From Anastatus disparis (lineage: Eukaryota > Arthropoda > Insecta > Hymenoptera > Eupelmidae): a stretch of DNA of 64,000 nucleotides. The notes beneath the pieces were generated by a model, which was not told where the DNA came from, ran no database searches, and saw nothing but the letters and a program-made list of their open reading frames with translations. Of this stretch, positions 35,481-47,849 are shown piece after piece. The position numbers were made by a program, and so were the translations under genes. Where the stretch lies: positions 513,501 through 577,500 of the forward strand of contig JAFFSR010000300.1 in NCBI GenBank assembly GCA_017163975.1, read 5' to 3'. The first letter of the stretch is position 1; every line of letters starts with the position of its first letter.

Positions 35481-35784
35481 GTCTTTTTCTGAAATTTTTT
35501 TATATTTATGCGATTGTTCTGTTACCATTTTCCTATTAAGAGGAGGTCGAGTATATCCTTTCTAATCAAAGAATTGATTTTTTCACAAATACTAATGATT
35601 GTAGCAAAAAATAAGAAGAAAGCTTCATCTCGTATAATAAAAAGCAAGATTCTCTTTTATGAGGAAACATTATTTTTATCGCTTCGTTTTTAAGAAAACC
35701 TTGAGAAACAGAATTGTCCATCCTTACCTCTATTTTTTAAGTTTTTCAAGGTTTTCTTCAAAATGAATCGATAAAAATAATTTT

Positions 35785-37432
35785 AAGATAACTTTTTTCT
35801 TCCACAATTTAAAACAAATAATATAAACTTTTATCCAACCAATGGGAAGCAAGGCCTTTGTAAATCAATAAGATCCAAAAATCATTTTTTTTTTTAAATT
35901 GTTACGTTTCGTCGGTATGGTTTCCGACCTCTTCAGACTAGAAAGACGTAATTAAAAATTTATTAAACAAAACAAATTAAATATACATAAATCTTTTGTT
36001 TACGCATGATATAATGAATTTTTTTGGATAATCATTTTGTTGCAATAACTCTTTAATTAAATTAATATTCTTTTCTTGAAAACGTTTGTCTGAAAGTAAA
36101 AACTGCTCTATCGGTTAAGTTGTAAACAATATTACGTTTTAATTCTATGGTATGAAAAGATTTAAAGTTCAGTAAACGAGAGGAATTTGTTGATTTTTGA
36201 AACCAATCAGTTATAAATAATTATTTTCTCTAATTAAAGTTAAATCCAAAAAGTTAATTTTATTGTTTTTTTCCATCTCATGCGTAAATCCAATACATTT
36301 GTCATAATTATTAAAAATATTCGTAATGAAAAGTCTAGAAAGACGTGTAGTGTCAATTCATAATAAATGTAAAATTCCGTTTTGCGATGTTATCAATATT
36401 ACTAAGTTTTTATTTAACAATACATTTTTTACTTTTAATAATGTGACTTATCAACAAATTTATGGCACTCCTATGGGTTCCCCCATTTCGCCATTATTTG
36501 CGAATATAGTAATGGACGATTTAGAGAGCGAGTGTCTTAGCATTTTAGAAGTTGAACATAATATAAAACCGATCTTTTATTATAGATATGTTAACGACAT
36601 AATAACTTGTATTCATAAAGATGATCTCACAACTGTATTGAATATTTTTAATAATTATGACAAATGTATTGGATTTACGCATGAGATGGAAAAAAACAAT
36701 AAAATTAACTTTTTGGATTTAACTCTAATTAGAGAAAATAATTATTTAATAACTGATTGGTTTCAAAAATCAACAAATTCCTCTCGTTTACTGAACTTTA
36801 AATCTTTTCATACCATAGAATTAAAACGTAATATTGTTTACAACTTAACCGATAGAGCAGTTTTACTTTCAGACAAACGTTTTCAAGAAAAGAATATTAA
36901 TTTAATTAAAGAGTTATTGCAACAAAATGATTATCCAAAAAAATTCATTATATCATGCGTAAACAAAAGATTACAAAAATATAAACACAATAATGTTAAA
37001 GAAAAATCAAAACTAAGTAATTTTTCTGACTCAATATGTACAATAGCGATTCCTTTTGTTCCTCGATTATATAACCAATTAAAAACGGACATAATGTATT
37101 TGCCTTCTGTTTACAAACAAATATCTAACTGTCTTTCTGATTTTCAATATAAATAGACAACAACTTGTATCAGTTCTTAGTTTCGACAATAGGAGTAATT
37201 CTCATGTAACTAGTTTAGTGTATGAATTAATTTTAAGTTAGGTATGTACTGTAAAGTGAAAGCTATTTTTATGTATATTTAATTTGTTTTGTTTAATAAA
37301 TTTTTAATTACGTCTTTCTAGTCTGAAGAGGTCGGAAACCATACCGACGAAACGTAACAATTTTTTTAAAAAATGATTTTTGGATCTTATTGATTTACAA
37401 AGGCCTTGCTTCCCATTGGTTGGATAAAAGTT
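35785..37432 (+). mobile_element. Penelope-like element, 5'-truncated, with inverted copy
   Basis: It is bounded by a 15-bp direct repeat GATAAAAATAATTTT (35770-35784 and 37433-37447), a target duplication in the split MITE. The right end holds the RT frame and a 3' tail. The left end is an inverted copy of the tail (35826-36000 against 37257-37432, including GTTACGTTTCGTCGGTATGG) joined to an inverted copy of RT codons (about 36001-36325 against 36635-36975). Inverted partial copies like this are typical of Penelope-like elements. Confidence 0.85.
36326..37156 (+). CDS. Penelope-like reverse transcriptase, truncated, YVND active site
   Basis: The open frame of 276 residues covers the central and C-terminal RT: a QQIYGTPMGSPISPLFANI block (near residue 45) with the PMGSP(L/I)SP signature, the catalytic box YYRYVNDIITC (near residue 93), and HEMEKNNKINFLDLTLI (near 137), the NFLD motif. 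In this family the box reads YVDD, so the first catalytic Asp is replaced by Asn, a change expected to abolish polymerisation. The N-terminal RT motifs and the GIY-YIG endonuclease domain of canonical Penelope elements are absent. The first Met is probably internal to the original protein. Confidence 0.85.
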   Translation: MKSLERRVVSIHNKCKIPFCDVINITKFLFNNTFFTFNNVTYQQIYGTPMGSPISPLFANIVMDDLESECLSILEVEHNIKPIFYYRYVNDIITCIHKDDLTTVLNIFNNYDKCIGFTHEMEKNNKINFLDLTLIRENNYLITDWFQKSTNSSRLLNFKSFHTIELKRNIVYNLTDRAVLLSDKRFQEKNINLIKELLQQNDYPKKFIISCVNKRLQKYKHNNVKEKSKLSNFSDSICTIAIPFVPRLYNQLKTDIMYLPSVYKQISNCLSDFQYK

Positions 37433-37578
37433 GATAAAAATAATTTTTCCTCATCAAAGAAAATCTTGCTTTTTATTATACGAGATGGGCCTATCTCCTT
37501 ATTTTTTGCTACAATTATTAGTTTTCGCAAAAAATTTAATTCTTTGATTAGAAAAGGACAGAGATATACGACCTGCTC

Positions 37579-37990
37579 CAAACGGGATGTCGGAGCTGCA
37601 GCTATTGAGTTTTGCTTTTTTTATTTTATCAATATCTTTTTTAATTCATAAATTAAACAAATATAATGACTTGTCCGCACTAAAGCTATATTAATACAAT
37701 CATTTTTGTAAAAATAAAAAATCATTTGGACTTTTTATTTTTTTATAAGCTTGGATTGGAAATTAGATATCAAGCTCAATAAACCTAACCATAAAATACG
37801 ATACATTGAAAGTTTTCATTATAACTTTATATGTATGATATTTTGGTGGATTTCTTGAGTTGTCCGCACTAGAGTTTAATCTTAAAAATTTTTACTTCGT
37901 AGCAAAAAAACTCGATTAAACGCATCATTTATTCATAAGTTAGGATTGGAAATATTATTAGAAGGAGGGCAGCTTCATCATGCTCTCAAG
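37579..37990. other. Unassigned insert in Helitron 1
   Basis: No coding region. Two direct copies of a TTGTCCGCACTA string (about 37,673 and 37,861) bracket 190 nt of AT-rich DNA. Homology with Helitron 2 stops at 35,530 and resumes near 37,990, so this belongs to the inserted cluster. Confidence 0.4.
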
Positions 37991-38935
37991 TCCTGTTACA
38001 AATAAAGCTTATTTTACATCTATTTCTTTTGATTCTTTTTTTGCTTCATTTAATTTAATCTCAACTGTGCTAATTTTATTATCGTTATAATTTAAGTGAA
38101 TTTCATCGATCCCCATTATATCAGTATTTGGTTTTTAAAAATTTGTATATGAAATGTCATCGTCCATTTCTATCAAAATTGTTTCATGATTCGAATTCTT
38201 TTGTTTACGATACATTTCCATGATCTTTTTTTGTTCTGCCAATAAATGCATCTGTGAGTTTTTTTCTAATAGTTCAAGCTCGCTGAAATCTAAGTTTAAT
38301 GGTATTTAATTTAGACGTTGCTCATGACAAAAACTTCTCCTTATCATGTCCAGTGGATTATCGTAATTAATATTTGCATTATTATAATTTTGCAAAACTG
38401 GTAACATTCTTATTTATTGCGTTTTAAAAATCCTTGATAAACGTAATCTCATTGGAGAAACATCATATTTTAAACAACATGGACCTAAATTATCAAGTAT
38501 TGCAATAGCAAAAACAATTGCAAAAACGCCACAATCATAATTATCTGTTTGTGATTGTACTGTTTCGAATACTATGCTCAATTCTGATTTGTTTGGAAAT
38601 AATCTGTTTATATAAATCTTATGCTAATCTGGTAGATATTTAAGATTTGAACTGTCATATATATAAATTACCTTATTATTATAATACACACAAATCCGGT
38701 GACACTTTTCCAAATTTCCGGAAAATAATAACTATATGAATTCTCCATAAATCGGTACTGATTTAATATGTTGTGGTCTTCGAATTGGTAAAGTTAATTG
38801 CATGTTGAATGAGGTGTACCGGTTTGAAATATTATTAAATTCTAATATATGAATATCAGTTAACATAAAAGCAATTCCACTATACAATCTCTGTCCTTTA
38901 ACAATCAATTTATCTTTCTCAGTCAAAACCATTAT
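37990..38935 (-). pseudogene. Helitron 1 Ulp1-like cysteine peptidase, decayed
   Basis: The minus strand from 38932 (MVLTEKDKLIVKGQRL) through LTDIHILEFNNISNRY and on to 37,990 aligns with the Helitron 2 peptidase. Motif blocks are recognisable but damaged: where copy 2 reads SGHWICRYY, copy 1 reads a Cys-His-Arg string near 38,700, so the His-Trp pair is altered. The YIYDSS segment (38,655) and the QSQTDNYDCGVFAIVF block (near 38,530), with Gln and Cys, are visible. Several stops and frameshifts make it inactive. It supplies the N-terminus missing from copy 2. Confidence 0.65.
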
Positions 38936-39199
38936 TGAAAATTAAGATTATTTTAAGAATTTTAATTCATTTTCAATGAACTTCTTCTAAAGATATTCAC
39001 AAAATAATTGCTTTTATATTAACTAATTTAATTTACTGCCATTTTACTTTAAAAGCTGAAAAATAAAAGAAATTATGAAAAATGCTATGAATTAATTGTT
39101 ATATGATAAATAAATAGTAATAAAATTCGTCAAAATAATATAATGATAAAAAATCGTTATTTTTAGCAATTATACATTTATTTATATATATATATATAT

Positions 39200-40225
39200 G
39201 GGACATTTCACACAAAGTAGAAGAGCAAAAAAATAAAAATCGCTGAAACTCTAAGAATATATTTTGTTTGTTACCCAAAATGTGTGAAAAAATTTTCAAA
39301 GATTTAGATTGGAAGAATCAAGAGCCATAGATCCTTGAAATTTGGAAATTTTTCAAAATTTTTGGAAAAGTACAAACTTTGTGATTTTTTTTCTAAAAAT
39401 CCTGATGTTTTACAGAGAAATTCATACGAATACTTCTTGTTGTAAATGAAGAGGAGAGTTAGCATGATTTTTTACAGACCTAAATTTCAAAGTTTTCTAT
39501 TGGTTCTTACATGTATTAGATGGTAATTGGAATCACTCATTGTTTGCCTCTTCAGAAATTGCTTTTCGAGGGCTTATTTTCTTCTATTTTTATTAACTTC
39601 AGAATAAATTTTCGATTGTGTAAGAAAGAGCCACCAATAAGGAGTTATGACAGTTTGAAATATATATTTTAATGTATCATTTATTTTTTATATTGAATAT
39701 ATGTAAATTTTCATCTATGATTAATTTTTATATTGAAAATAAATTATACATGAAAATATATATTTTAAACTGTCATAACTCCTTATTGTGGTCTCTGACT
39801 TACATGATAAAAAATTCATTTTAAAGTTCATGTAAAATAGAAAAAAATAAGCCCACGAAAAGAAATTTCTGAAGTGGCGAACCATGAGTAATTTCAACTA
39901 CCATGTAATACATATAAGAACCAATAGAAAACTTCAAAATTCAGGTTCTGTAAAGAATCATGCTAACTCTGCTCTTCATTTACAACAAGAAGTATTCTTA
40001 TGAATCTCTCTCTAAAATATCAAGATTTCCAGGAAAAAAAATGATTAAGTTGGGACTTTTCTAAAAATTTTGAAAAATTTCCAAATTTTAAGGATTTATA
40101 GCTCTTGATCCTTCTAATCTAAATCCTTGAAAATTTATTTACATCTTTTGGATAACAAAAAGAATATATTCTTAAAGCTTTAGAGATTTTTATTTTTCTG
40201 CTCTTCCAGTTGGTGTGAAATGTCT

Positions 40226-40226
<1 letters not shown>
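39200..40226. mobile_element. Foldback element A3
   Basis: The left end GGGACATTTCACACAAAGTA and the right end (CAGTTGGTGTGAAATGTC, near 40207-40224) are imperfect inverse copies. The arms run for about 450 nt and meet near 39,690-39,740. TA tracts flank both sides. Interior sequence matches foldback A2 closely, so both moved fairly recently from a common source. No coding capacity. Confidence 0.85.

Positions 40227-40227
<1 letters not shown>

Positions 40228-40272
<45 letters not shown>
40228..40272. repeat. (TA)n microsatellite
   Basis: A pure TA tract at the right edge of foldback A3. Another TA tract lies at 40566-40615. Confidence 0.95.
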
Positions 40273-40277
<5 letters not shown>

Positions 40278-40562
40278 TTAAAAAAAGTTTGTTGTAAAAA
40301 GAACTAAATTGAAAATTATTTCGAGTTAATTCTAATAATAGTATTCTTCAATTTATTTACAGTTATTTACGGATATTTGCAGTATCTACATTTAAAAAAT
40401 GTATAAATAATAATAAACAATCATTATTTATCTCCAGTCTAACGCTTTTTCATTGTTATTTACAGTTTTCAATATTTTTTCATAATCATTTGTTTATTCA
40501 CAGTATTATTCTACTTTAAAAAAATAATTTTAATATAAGGTGATGAAATATTTAACCATAAG

Positions 40563-40565
<3 letters not shown>

Positions 40566-40615
<50 letters not shown>
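40566..40615. repeat. (TA)n microsatellite
   Basis: A second TA tract about 300 nt from the previous one; the DNA between and after it (to 41,577) is AT-rich with no visible gene. Confidence 0.95.
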
Positions 40616-40619
<4 letters not shown>

Positions 40620-41577
40620 CATATCACAAGAAAATTTACACATCAAAACTAATTCTCTAATGTAAAGAATAAAAAATTAAATCAATAGAATTCTGAAATT
40701 TTGATATGGGAATTCTCTTTATAAATAACTTTTTAATAACTTTGAAAAATGATAAATTTTTTAAATAACTTGTGGTATTGAATGCTAATTATATTTAGTT
40801 TTAACATGAAGATAATTATTCAAGTTGAAAAGGTATGAGGCACCTTCGTCCACCACTCGAGTCAAATTTTCAATATGCTTATTTGATTAAAAGTTACTAG
40901 ATATCTCCTCTCCCCAAGAATATCTGTTTTGTATGGTGATTTTCACATACTCGATAGAATTAGCATCAATTTAAAAAAAAAGAAATAATTTTTATTTAAA
41001 ACTAAAAAATTAAAATTAATTAAAGAGCTAAGATCATCATCTTTACTGTGCAAATCATTTACATGCTCTTTTTACGAAATTTGAAAATTTGAGGTTATGG
41101 TGTGTTTTTGCCACCATCCGCTATGTACGATAAAAGTAACTAGATTCGTACATAAATGAATATTTTATTCATTTATATTTCCGTGTAAAAGTAATGAAAG
41201 TTTCTGAAAATTATTTTATAAGTTGCCAGTAATATTATGTTTATCCTCAAAAAATTTCATTTTATTCTGTTTTGTAAATTTTCAGATCAACTACAATATT
41301 AACGTTTCCCCATAAGAACCAATGTTATATAATTATTCTAATTTTTCATCAACGAGATAACGAATCTTCATGAAATTTTATATGTGCATTTTAGACATAA
41401 AAACAAACAATTTTGCATAGTTTCGACCAAAGCTGTTTTGTCAGACTAAAGCGAAAGTACCTCCTTAATAATAATTTTTTAAACTTTTTATTCATAGTTT
41501 GAAATAATATTAAATATATGATTATCATTTTAATAGTTTTTATAAAATATCATGTAAATTTTATAAGTATATATTAT
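40616..41577. other. AT-rich noncoding stretch
   Basis: I see no gene or ordered repeat. It may still belong to an unrecognised old insertion within the hAT. Confidence 0.4.
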
Positions 41578-41939
41578 TTAAGGAGATGTAAAATGGATAG
41601 TACACCTGCCCCGATAAATATTAACTATATTTCCATTGTATTTCAAAATTTTGAATAATGAGATGCATTAACATATAATATGTATTATGAAGATTATTTA
41701 GTTAAATTTTTAAATAAATCTATTCATTAGTTATTGAGGAGTTTGGGTTCCAATATTATTTACTAATATTTTTCTATTTGGAATAAGAAATCTAAATATC
41801 TTGAAAACTAATGATTAGAATCATTTGAAAATTTAAATAAATAATCATCATGGTATATACTACACTTTGGAAAATTTTCTGGTAACTGTACCAGTTTTCT
41901 ATAAATAATTACATGTTTTAGTGATGTGAAGTTACATTT

Positions 41940-42330
41940 TTATGTAACTTTACATCGCTGAGCTTAGGTCCTAGTATGATCGCGGTATTTTCCCGTGCTT
42001 AGCAGTGTAATGTTTCAATATCAACATGGCTGTCCGGTAAAAATACATGACATACGTGAATTTTTGCGACAATAGAAACACAGTTTAAACACTTATAAAA
42101 AATATTTTATTCTTCTTATTGATGTTTAACATAAAGTTATTGAATAATCTTTTCAAATTTTATAGTGTCATGAGTAATAAACGGTCAACGTACATTTTTT
42201 ATTAAATTATATCGAATGTAGGTTAGAAACGATGGATTATGTAATTTTACCGGTTTTCATGTGTATTTAACACGCTCAGCAAGGGTCCTGATACTTACCA
42301 TGCTCAGCGATGTAAAGTTCCGAAAAATTT
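41940..42330. repeat. Imperfect inverted repeat pair (TTTACATCGCTGAGC)
   Basis: TAACTTTACATCGCTGAGC at about 41,942-41,962 and GCTCAGCGATGTAAAGTT at about 42,302-42,320 are inverted. Each neighbours a GGTCCT-containing string. This could be a short MITE inside the TTAA element, but the middle is not symmetrical. Confidence 0.45.
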
Positions 42331-42339
42331 TTTACTGTG

Positions 42340-44173
42340 TACAAGTTAATACATTCCTTTTATGGAAATTCAGAAATAGAATGAAAAGACATTTAAAGAC
42401 AGTTAAATATGACAGTTAATTTTTATATCTTCTCATAATGAAATATAATCAATCGTTGACAACAAATTCAACATAATAAAATAATTGTACTTTTAATGAT
42501 CATATTTAATACAAATTTTAGAGTGATATTACAGAATATTATTTTTTTCTGCATTTATAATAAGTGTTTTGCAAATGATAAGTAAATTTTCTTTTGAAAT
42601 GTTCACTTTTTTAGGGGAAATTTCACTTCTATCTAGACAGTTCATAAATATAAATTCATAATTATAGACATAATAAGAAAAAATTATTCATATTTTATAT
42701 ATTTTCCTATTTTTATAATTGACTATTAAAAAAAACTTAATATCAAATAAATAATTTTTTTAAAGTGTATTTCATAAAAATTATGTTCAAAAAATATTTA
42801 AAAAAATATTTTTATATCATGTAATGATAATTTTTCAAATGAGGTAATTTGATGTATTTTAAAAATTAATATGTTTCTCTTATTAAAAATGTTATTACTT
42901 TAATGAAATGAATTTTAATATATTTAATTGTTAACAATTTTTATATAAATGATAATTCATTTAAATACAAACACGTGTACAAATGAAAATGTAATTAAGG
43001 TTAAATGTATGTTATTTATAAAAAATTGTTAACAAGTAACTTTTTGAATAGTATATTTTCATGAAAACTAATTTAAATACTTTATTCTCTGAATGATAAC
43101 TGAATAAAATTTTAATTTAATAAATTTAGTCATACAATTATAAATATATAATATTTATATAACTGTTCATCAAATAAAATTATTATTTTTTCAATATATA
43201 TATTAAAAAAATAATAATTACAATAGACTGTAGTTAAATAAAAATGTTTATTTTAATAATTATAGCGTTGAAATTTATTTTGATGAAAATGTTATTTGAT
43301 TGACATTTACAGTATTATTTTAACTATTTTTGAAAAGTGACTTGTCATCAATAAAAAAATATTTAATTTTTTAAATTAATAATTTATTAATATCAAGAAT
43401 TTTCTAAAAATCATAATATTTATGATATGCAAACCTTACTTGTGATACATACACTTTGTAATATTTGTATCTCATTAAAATTTCATATTAGATGCAAAAA
43501 GGATTGTTAAGAAATTGCAAATAGTTATTTTATTATTCTGAAATATTCAAATTTAAAATTAACCAAAAATGTGTATTTTAATCTTATGGTTTTTTAATTT
43601 AAATTTCGTATTTCATATATATAAAATACATTTGTGAAGATATTTTTATTAGAAATAAACACAGAATTTTTTTTAAGCATGTTTCACGTAAAAATTAATT
43701 TCATAATTCAAATTCATGGTCATATATTAAGGTCTGGAAATTATAGTTGTTACTCAGTTTCCAGTTTTCAGTCTATTTATATCAAATATCGTACTATCTT
43801 TGTTACATTTTTTATGACTAAATAATAAATAGTATTATTGAGAATTAGTCACTTGATAAGAAATAAATTATACCTTTTTTACACTTTTTACTTTAAACAA
43901 GCTCCATTATGTGTACATATATTTTTATATTATGTTTCATCAAATTATTTTTATTTTAATTTTATTTAGTACTCAAAATTAATGTACATTAATTAATTAT
44001 TATTTACTTAAAAATTAGTCATTTTTATACATAATAATATAATAAAAGAAAATTCAACTCGAGCTGACGTTAGAGTATAAATATTCATCAATATAATTTA
44101 ATACCTATCAACGTAAAACCCATTAAATAGTGTAATAATTATTTCAACAGTTGATAGATATAATGTAAAACAA

Positions 44174-44180
<7 letters not shown>
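42340..44180. other. Very AT-rich noncoding stretch
   Basis: Base composition is over 80% AT. The only sizeable frame (43634-43825) shows no recognisable features. No RNA gene or repeat order seen. Confidence 0.4.

Positions 44181-44181
<1 letters not shown>

Positions 44182-44237
<56 letters not shown>
44182..44237. repeat. (TA)n microsatellite
   Basis: Pure TA tract inside the 4.8-kb element. Confidence 0.95.
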
Positions 44238-44239
<2 letters not shown>

Positions 44240-44569
44240 ATTTTAAATTACTAATAATCAATTTAAAACTCAAAAGTAACTATTTTAAAACGGAATATGG
44301 ATGTTACATCCGCATAATCACGGATGTACGAAAAATCTTTTTTCATTTTAATTTTTTTCTAACCTTTTGTTATACATATAAATGTGCGTACGTATATATA
44401 ATTATATATACGCATATGCATTGTGCATGCATATAAACATGCAATATTTGCAGTTCATTCTCCCGATAACATATATTTTTTTAAACATGTATTAATAAAA
44501 ATAAAATAAAATAAATTTTATATTGGATAGTTAGTATTAAGGAATAATTTTAAGTCTCTTTATATTCGT

Positions 44570-45370
44570 AAAACCATGTCAGTTAGCGAGGCGCGAATGC
44601 TATTCAGCATTTTTAGGCGCGATAAGAAGATATCCTCTGTTAAAAAATCTGAGACTTTGAAGAGCTTCTGACGGCCGAATTGGCCAATGGGACTCTTTTA
44701 AAATTTTAGCAAGTTATACTTTTTGTCTCTTTTCTTGTTCAAAATTCGCATCTACCTTGCAACAAAAAAAGATTTATTGTCAGTCAGTCCGCAGTTAGAC
44801 CTCGCAAGGGTAACACTTTTTTCGACTTGCACATAAATCAAGTGTAAAATCGTAACAATTAAAACTTGTAACTTGCGCTTTATTTCCTTCTTAAATTTAA
44901 TTACAAGCGAAATAACTTAATTTAGTCGCGCGCTTATTTTAACAAGTCAGTCCAATAAAAACGCGATTTTTATACAACTTACTGCTAGGGGAAAAAGTGT
45001 GTTAATAAAAAGAATATTTCCTATTTTATTTTCAAATAAAAATAAATAAAAATACTAACGAGGTTTCTTCTGATTTATTATTGTAAATCTGCGCGATTCA
45101 CTTATCAATAGCTTGTATAACATTTATAATAAAATTAAATAAATATCATTTACAAAAATATACAAAAATAATCTCTGCGAACATAAGTGCCATTCATCCA
45201 GTTCCTAAATAATTAACAAGCGGGCAACCAGAGAGGAGCACTGGGCCCTTCAGTGTAAAGTTTATTAAGTAGATAAACTCCTTTGCTTTCGACCACGCAG
45301 CCAGCAGTTAAGACAAGGTAAGTGATTAAGCTCCTTTATCCCGCAGTCTTTTAAAAATAAAAAAATATTT
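44570..45370 (+). other. GC-richer block, possible UTR- or LTR-like sequence
   Basis: Composition rises relative to flanks, with CpG-containing strings, an ACGGCCGAATTGGCCAATGG palindrome-rich stretch (about 44,671-44,690) and a splice-donor-like AAGGTAAGTGATT string (about 45,317). No coding frame. It could be a remnant of an LTR or of the 5' region of a lost gene in the element, but no second copy exists here. Confidence 0.25.
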
Positions 45371-46229
45371 AATAATACCAACAAGTAATATCCCAAACAA
45401 ACGCATGTCCGAGTAAACCTATTTAAGGTGACCGGACACCACAATGGAAGATAAACATGTATCGTTTTATTCCTTAAATATCACGAATTAAAATATTAAT
45501 TATTAGTAATTTTAAAGTGTTATATATTATGTAAATAATTCTATATTTAATGATTTTTAATTTTAGTAACAGGAAAAGCCGCCCGAAAAGAGATTAATAA
45601 TTACATTTTCTGCGAAATATTGCCCTTGAATCGAGTAGGTGAAATATCAGTCTTAGTTCCAAAAAAACACCCTAAGCATCGCAAATTTACGCTCTTACTT
45701 CATAATATAATAGTACCAACATTGGTTCCTAAAATTCAAGCTATAGTACTACTTGAAATTATATCGCCACTCTTTTTTTAAATACCTTAATACATAAATT
45801 AGATATACTTGATTTAGAACCTATTTTAACAATACTTTCCTTTCTCTGTGCAGTTGTTAGTTCTAGTAAACGTCAAATACCGTTTTCGATTATTTCATGG
45901 TTCATGATTGAAACAAGTGATTAAAAAGAATGAATTCCTATTTTATTTTTTCATTGATTCTAATGCAATTTAGTAGAACAAATTCTTAATTCATCATGAT
46001 ATAATTTGTATTTAAACAGTTTTCATGCACATTGTAACTTTAATTAATCTTTTTTATAAAAATATAAAAATTTAATTTAGTACAAAACTAGAATATCAAA
46101 ATTCATAAGTTGCGGCAATTCTATTTTATTTTAAAATTGGCTAATTTATACATAATAACATAATATATGAAAATTCAACCGAGCGGCGATAGGAGCGAGG
46201 TATTTTTTGCTAGTTATTTATTAAAATAT
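45371..46229. other. AT-rich noncoding stretch
   Basis: No gene seen. Near 46,150-46,190 a string around ATGAAAATTCAACCGAGC repeats, in direct orientation, one near 44,040-44,080 (AGAAAATTCAACTCGAGC). Confidence 0.35.
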
Positions 46230-46744
46230 TTCGATTTTGTACAGGAATCCAAATATCTTAAATACTAACGAATGAATTTATTTGAAAATTTAACTGAATA
46301 ATCTTTATGGCACATACTACAAGCTAATGCATTTTTTTATTAAATATTTTGCAATAAAATGAAAAGATAGTCAATATTTACGAGTACAGGTGTAGTGTCC
46401 ATTTCACATCCCCTTAAGCGTCTGTTGTGAAAAGAAGCGTGAATTTTGCCTTCTTCTGCGTACTTTGATTTATGGTAAAATGGCTTGCTGTATTCATTAA
46501 AATTTTTCAAGTTCGTCGGGTTAGCGGAACAAGGATACACACCGTTTTTTGTTTGGAAAAGGCGACACCTCGGTTTTTGGCATGGAAAAGGATACACGTC
46601 GTTTTTCGTTTGGAAAAGGCGACACCTCGGTTTTAGGCGTGGAAAAGGATACACATCGTTTTTCGTTTGGAAAAGGCGACACGTCGGAGGAAGACTTTTT
46701 TTTACAAATGTTGAGTTAAAAAAAGAAATTTAATTTTTTATATA

Positions 46745-47624
46745 ACTAGGAGCTACACTAATTTTTAACTAGCAAAGTACTCACCAAAATTTATGAATGA
46801 CTAAATTAAAATAATTTTTTACCAGGAAATTTTTCTTTTTTAATTTTTGAATAATCGGTAACTCAATTAAAATAAAGTGTAATTAGTATAAATATTATTT
46901 ACATATTATATTTCGTAAAAAAAATATTGTTATCTAAGAAATGAAAAATTTGAATCGGGAATTCCGTTTATGCTACTCTTAACGTTTATTGAATTTGTTA
47001 GATAGTGAATATTATTAGTCTCAGTTACATATAATTTACGATTACATATTTGACATATTATAGTTTATATATAACAACATTTACATCTTCTTATGTTATA
47101 TAGTAAATATGTGATACGTTTATTAAGCTATTGTGATGAATTTGATTCATTTTTCAAAATACGTTTAATTGACAAAAAGTATGTTATCATTATTATAAAA
47201 ATATAATCATACCTTGGATTTTTGAAATATTTAATCCTTTTCTTGTGTTACGAGTCTTATCTTCTAGACTCATGACCTCGAGGAAATGCCTTTAATGGTT
47301 CATACTTTTTTGTGACCATGAGTATAGAAGATACTCTCCTTGTAAGAACTAATAATATAAACTATGTAACAAATTCAATAAACTTTAAGAGTACCATAAA
47401 CGGAATTTTGAATTCAAATTTTTCATTTTGTAGACTACAATATTTTTTACAACATATAATATGTAAATAATATTTACACTAATTATACTTTATTTTAGTT
47501 GTATTACCGATTATTCAAAAATTAAAAAAAAAGAAAAATTTACTGGTAAAAAATTATTTTAATTTAGTCATTCATAAATTTTGGTGAGTACTTTGCTAGT
47601 TAAAAATTAGTGTAGCTCCTAGTT
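46745..47624. mobile_element. Foldback MITE nested in the 57-bp-repeat element
   Basis: ACTAGGAGCTACACTAATTT at the left is mirrored at the right (AAATTAGTGTAGCTCCTAGT), and about 300 nt of each arm match. TATA flanks both ends, suggesting a TA target. No coding capacity. The centre (about 47,040-47,340) is unpaired. Confidence 0.8.
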
Positions 47625-47764
47625 ATACAAAAAATTAAATGATTTCTTTTGCTTTCTCATAGAGAAAGCATTGTATCAATAAAAAAATTTTTTTTTTTAT
47701 TTTTTCATTAATTTGTACATATTTGAACTCGGTGAGTCGAAAAAAGTGGTTTCCAGAAAATGTC

Positions 47765-47791
47765 TGTATGTATGTGTGTGTACGTGTGTGT

Positions 47792-47843
<52 letters not shown>
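47765..47843. repeat. (TG)n microsatellite
   Basis: A TG tract with a few A or C interruptions, leading directly into the ~163-bp tandem array. Confidence 0.95.
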
Positions 47844-47846
<3 letters not shown>

Positions 47847-47849
47847 ATT

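Larger units (their letters stand above)
35540..37578. mobile_element. TTAA-type MITE split by a Penelope-like element
   Basis: The left end GAGGAGGTCGAGTATATCC (after TTAA at 35536-35539) and right end (...GGACAGAGATATACGACCTGCTC, ending 37578) match the ends of the intact MITE at 50259-50639. Its two parts are 35540-35784 and 37433-37578; the middle is a Penelope-like element. It inserted in Helitron 1 between the charged repeats and the peptidase. Confidence 0.75.
30241..39000 (-). mobile_element. Helitron 1 (truncated, with nested insertions)
   Basis: A minus-strand Helitron with the same gene order as the one at 52.97-60.24 kb: peptidase (37.99-38.94 kb), charged ~146-bp repeats (34.64-35.48 kb), Cys-rich N-terminal domain, HUH Rep and PIF1 helicase. 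It is cut at 30,241, missing the helicase C-terminus present in copy 2. Four insertions interrupt it (30522-30765, 32276-32574, 35540-37578 with a Penelope-like element inside, and an unidentified piece up to about 37,990). The outer limits are approximate because typical Helitron ends (TC at 5', hairpin and CTRR at 3') were not located. Confidence 0.8.
41582..46413. mobile_element. 4.8-kb TTAA-flanked element with ~180-bp inverted ends
   Basis: The left end GGAGATGTAAAATGGATAG and the right end (reverse complement GGGGATGTGAAATGGACACT) are inverted, each next to TTAA (41578-41581, 46414-46417). Both continue to TACACCTG. The similarity runs for about 180 nt (41,582-41,760 against 46,230-46,413). 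The left end also carries its own inverted copy of part of the arm (about 41,660-41,720 against 41,800-41,865), so it can fold locally. No transposase frame was found inside, so this is a large non-autonomous piggyBac-like element or one that lost its gene. Confidence 0.7.

Noticed and set aside
43634..43825. Isolated plus-strand frame of 63 codons
   Set aside because: Short, AT-driven composition, no motif, no neighbour support.
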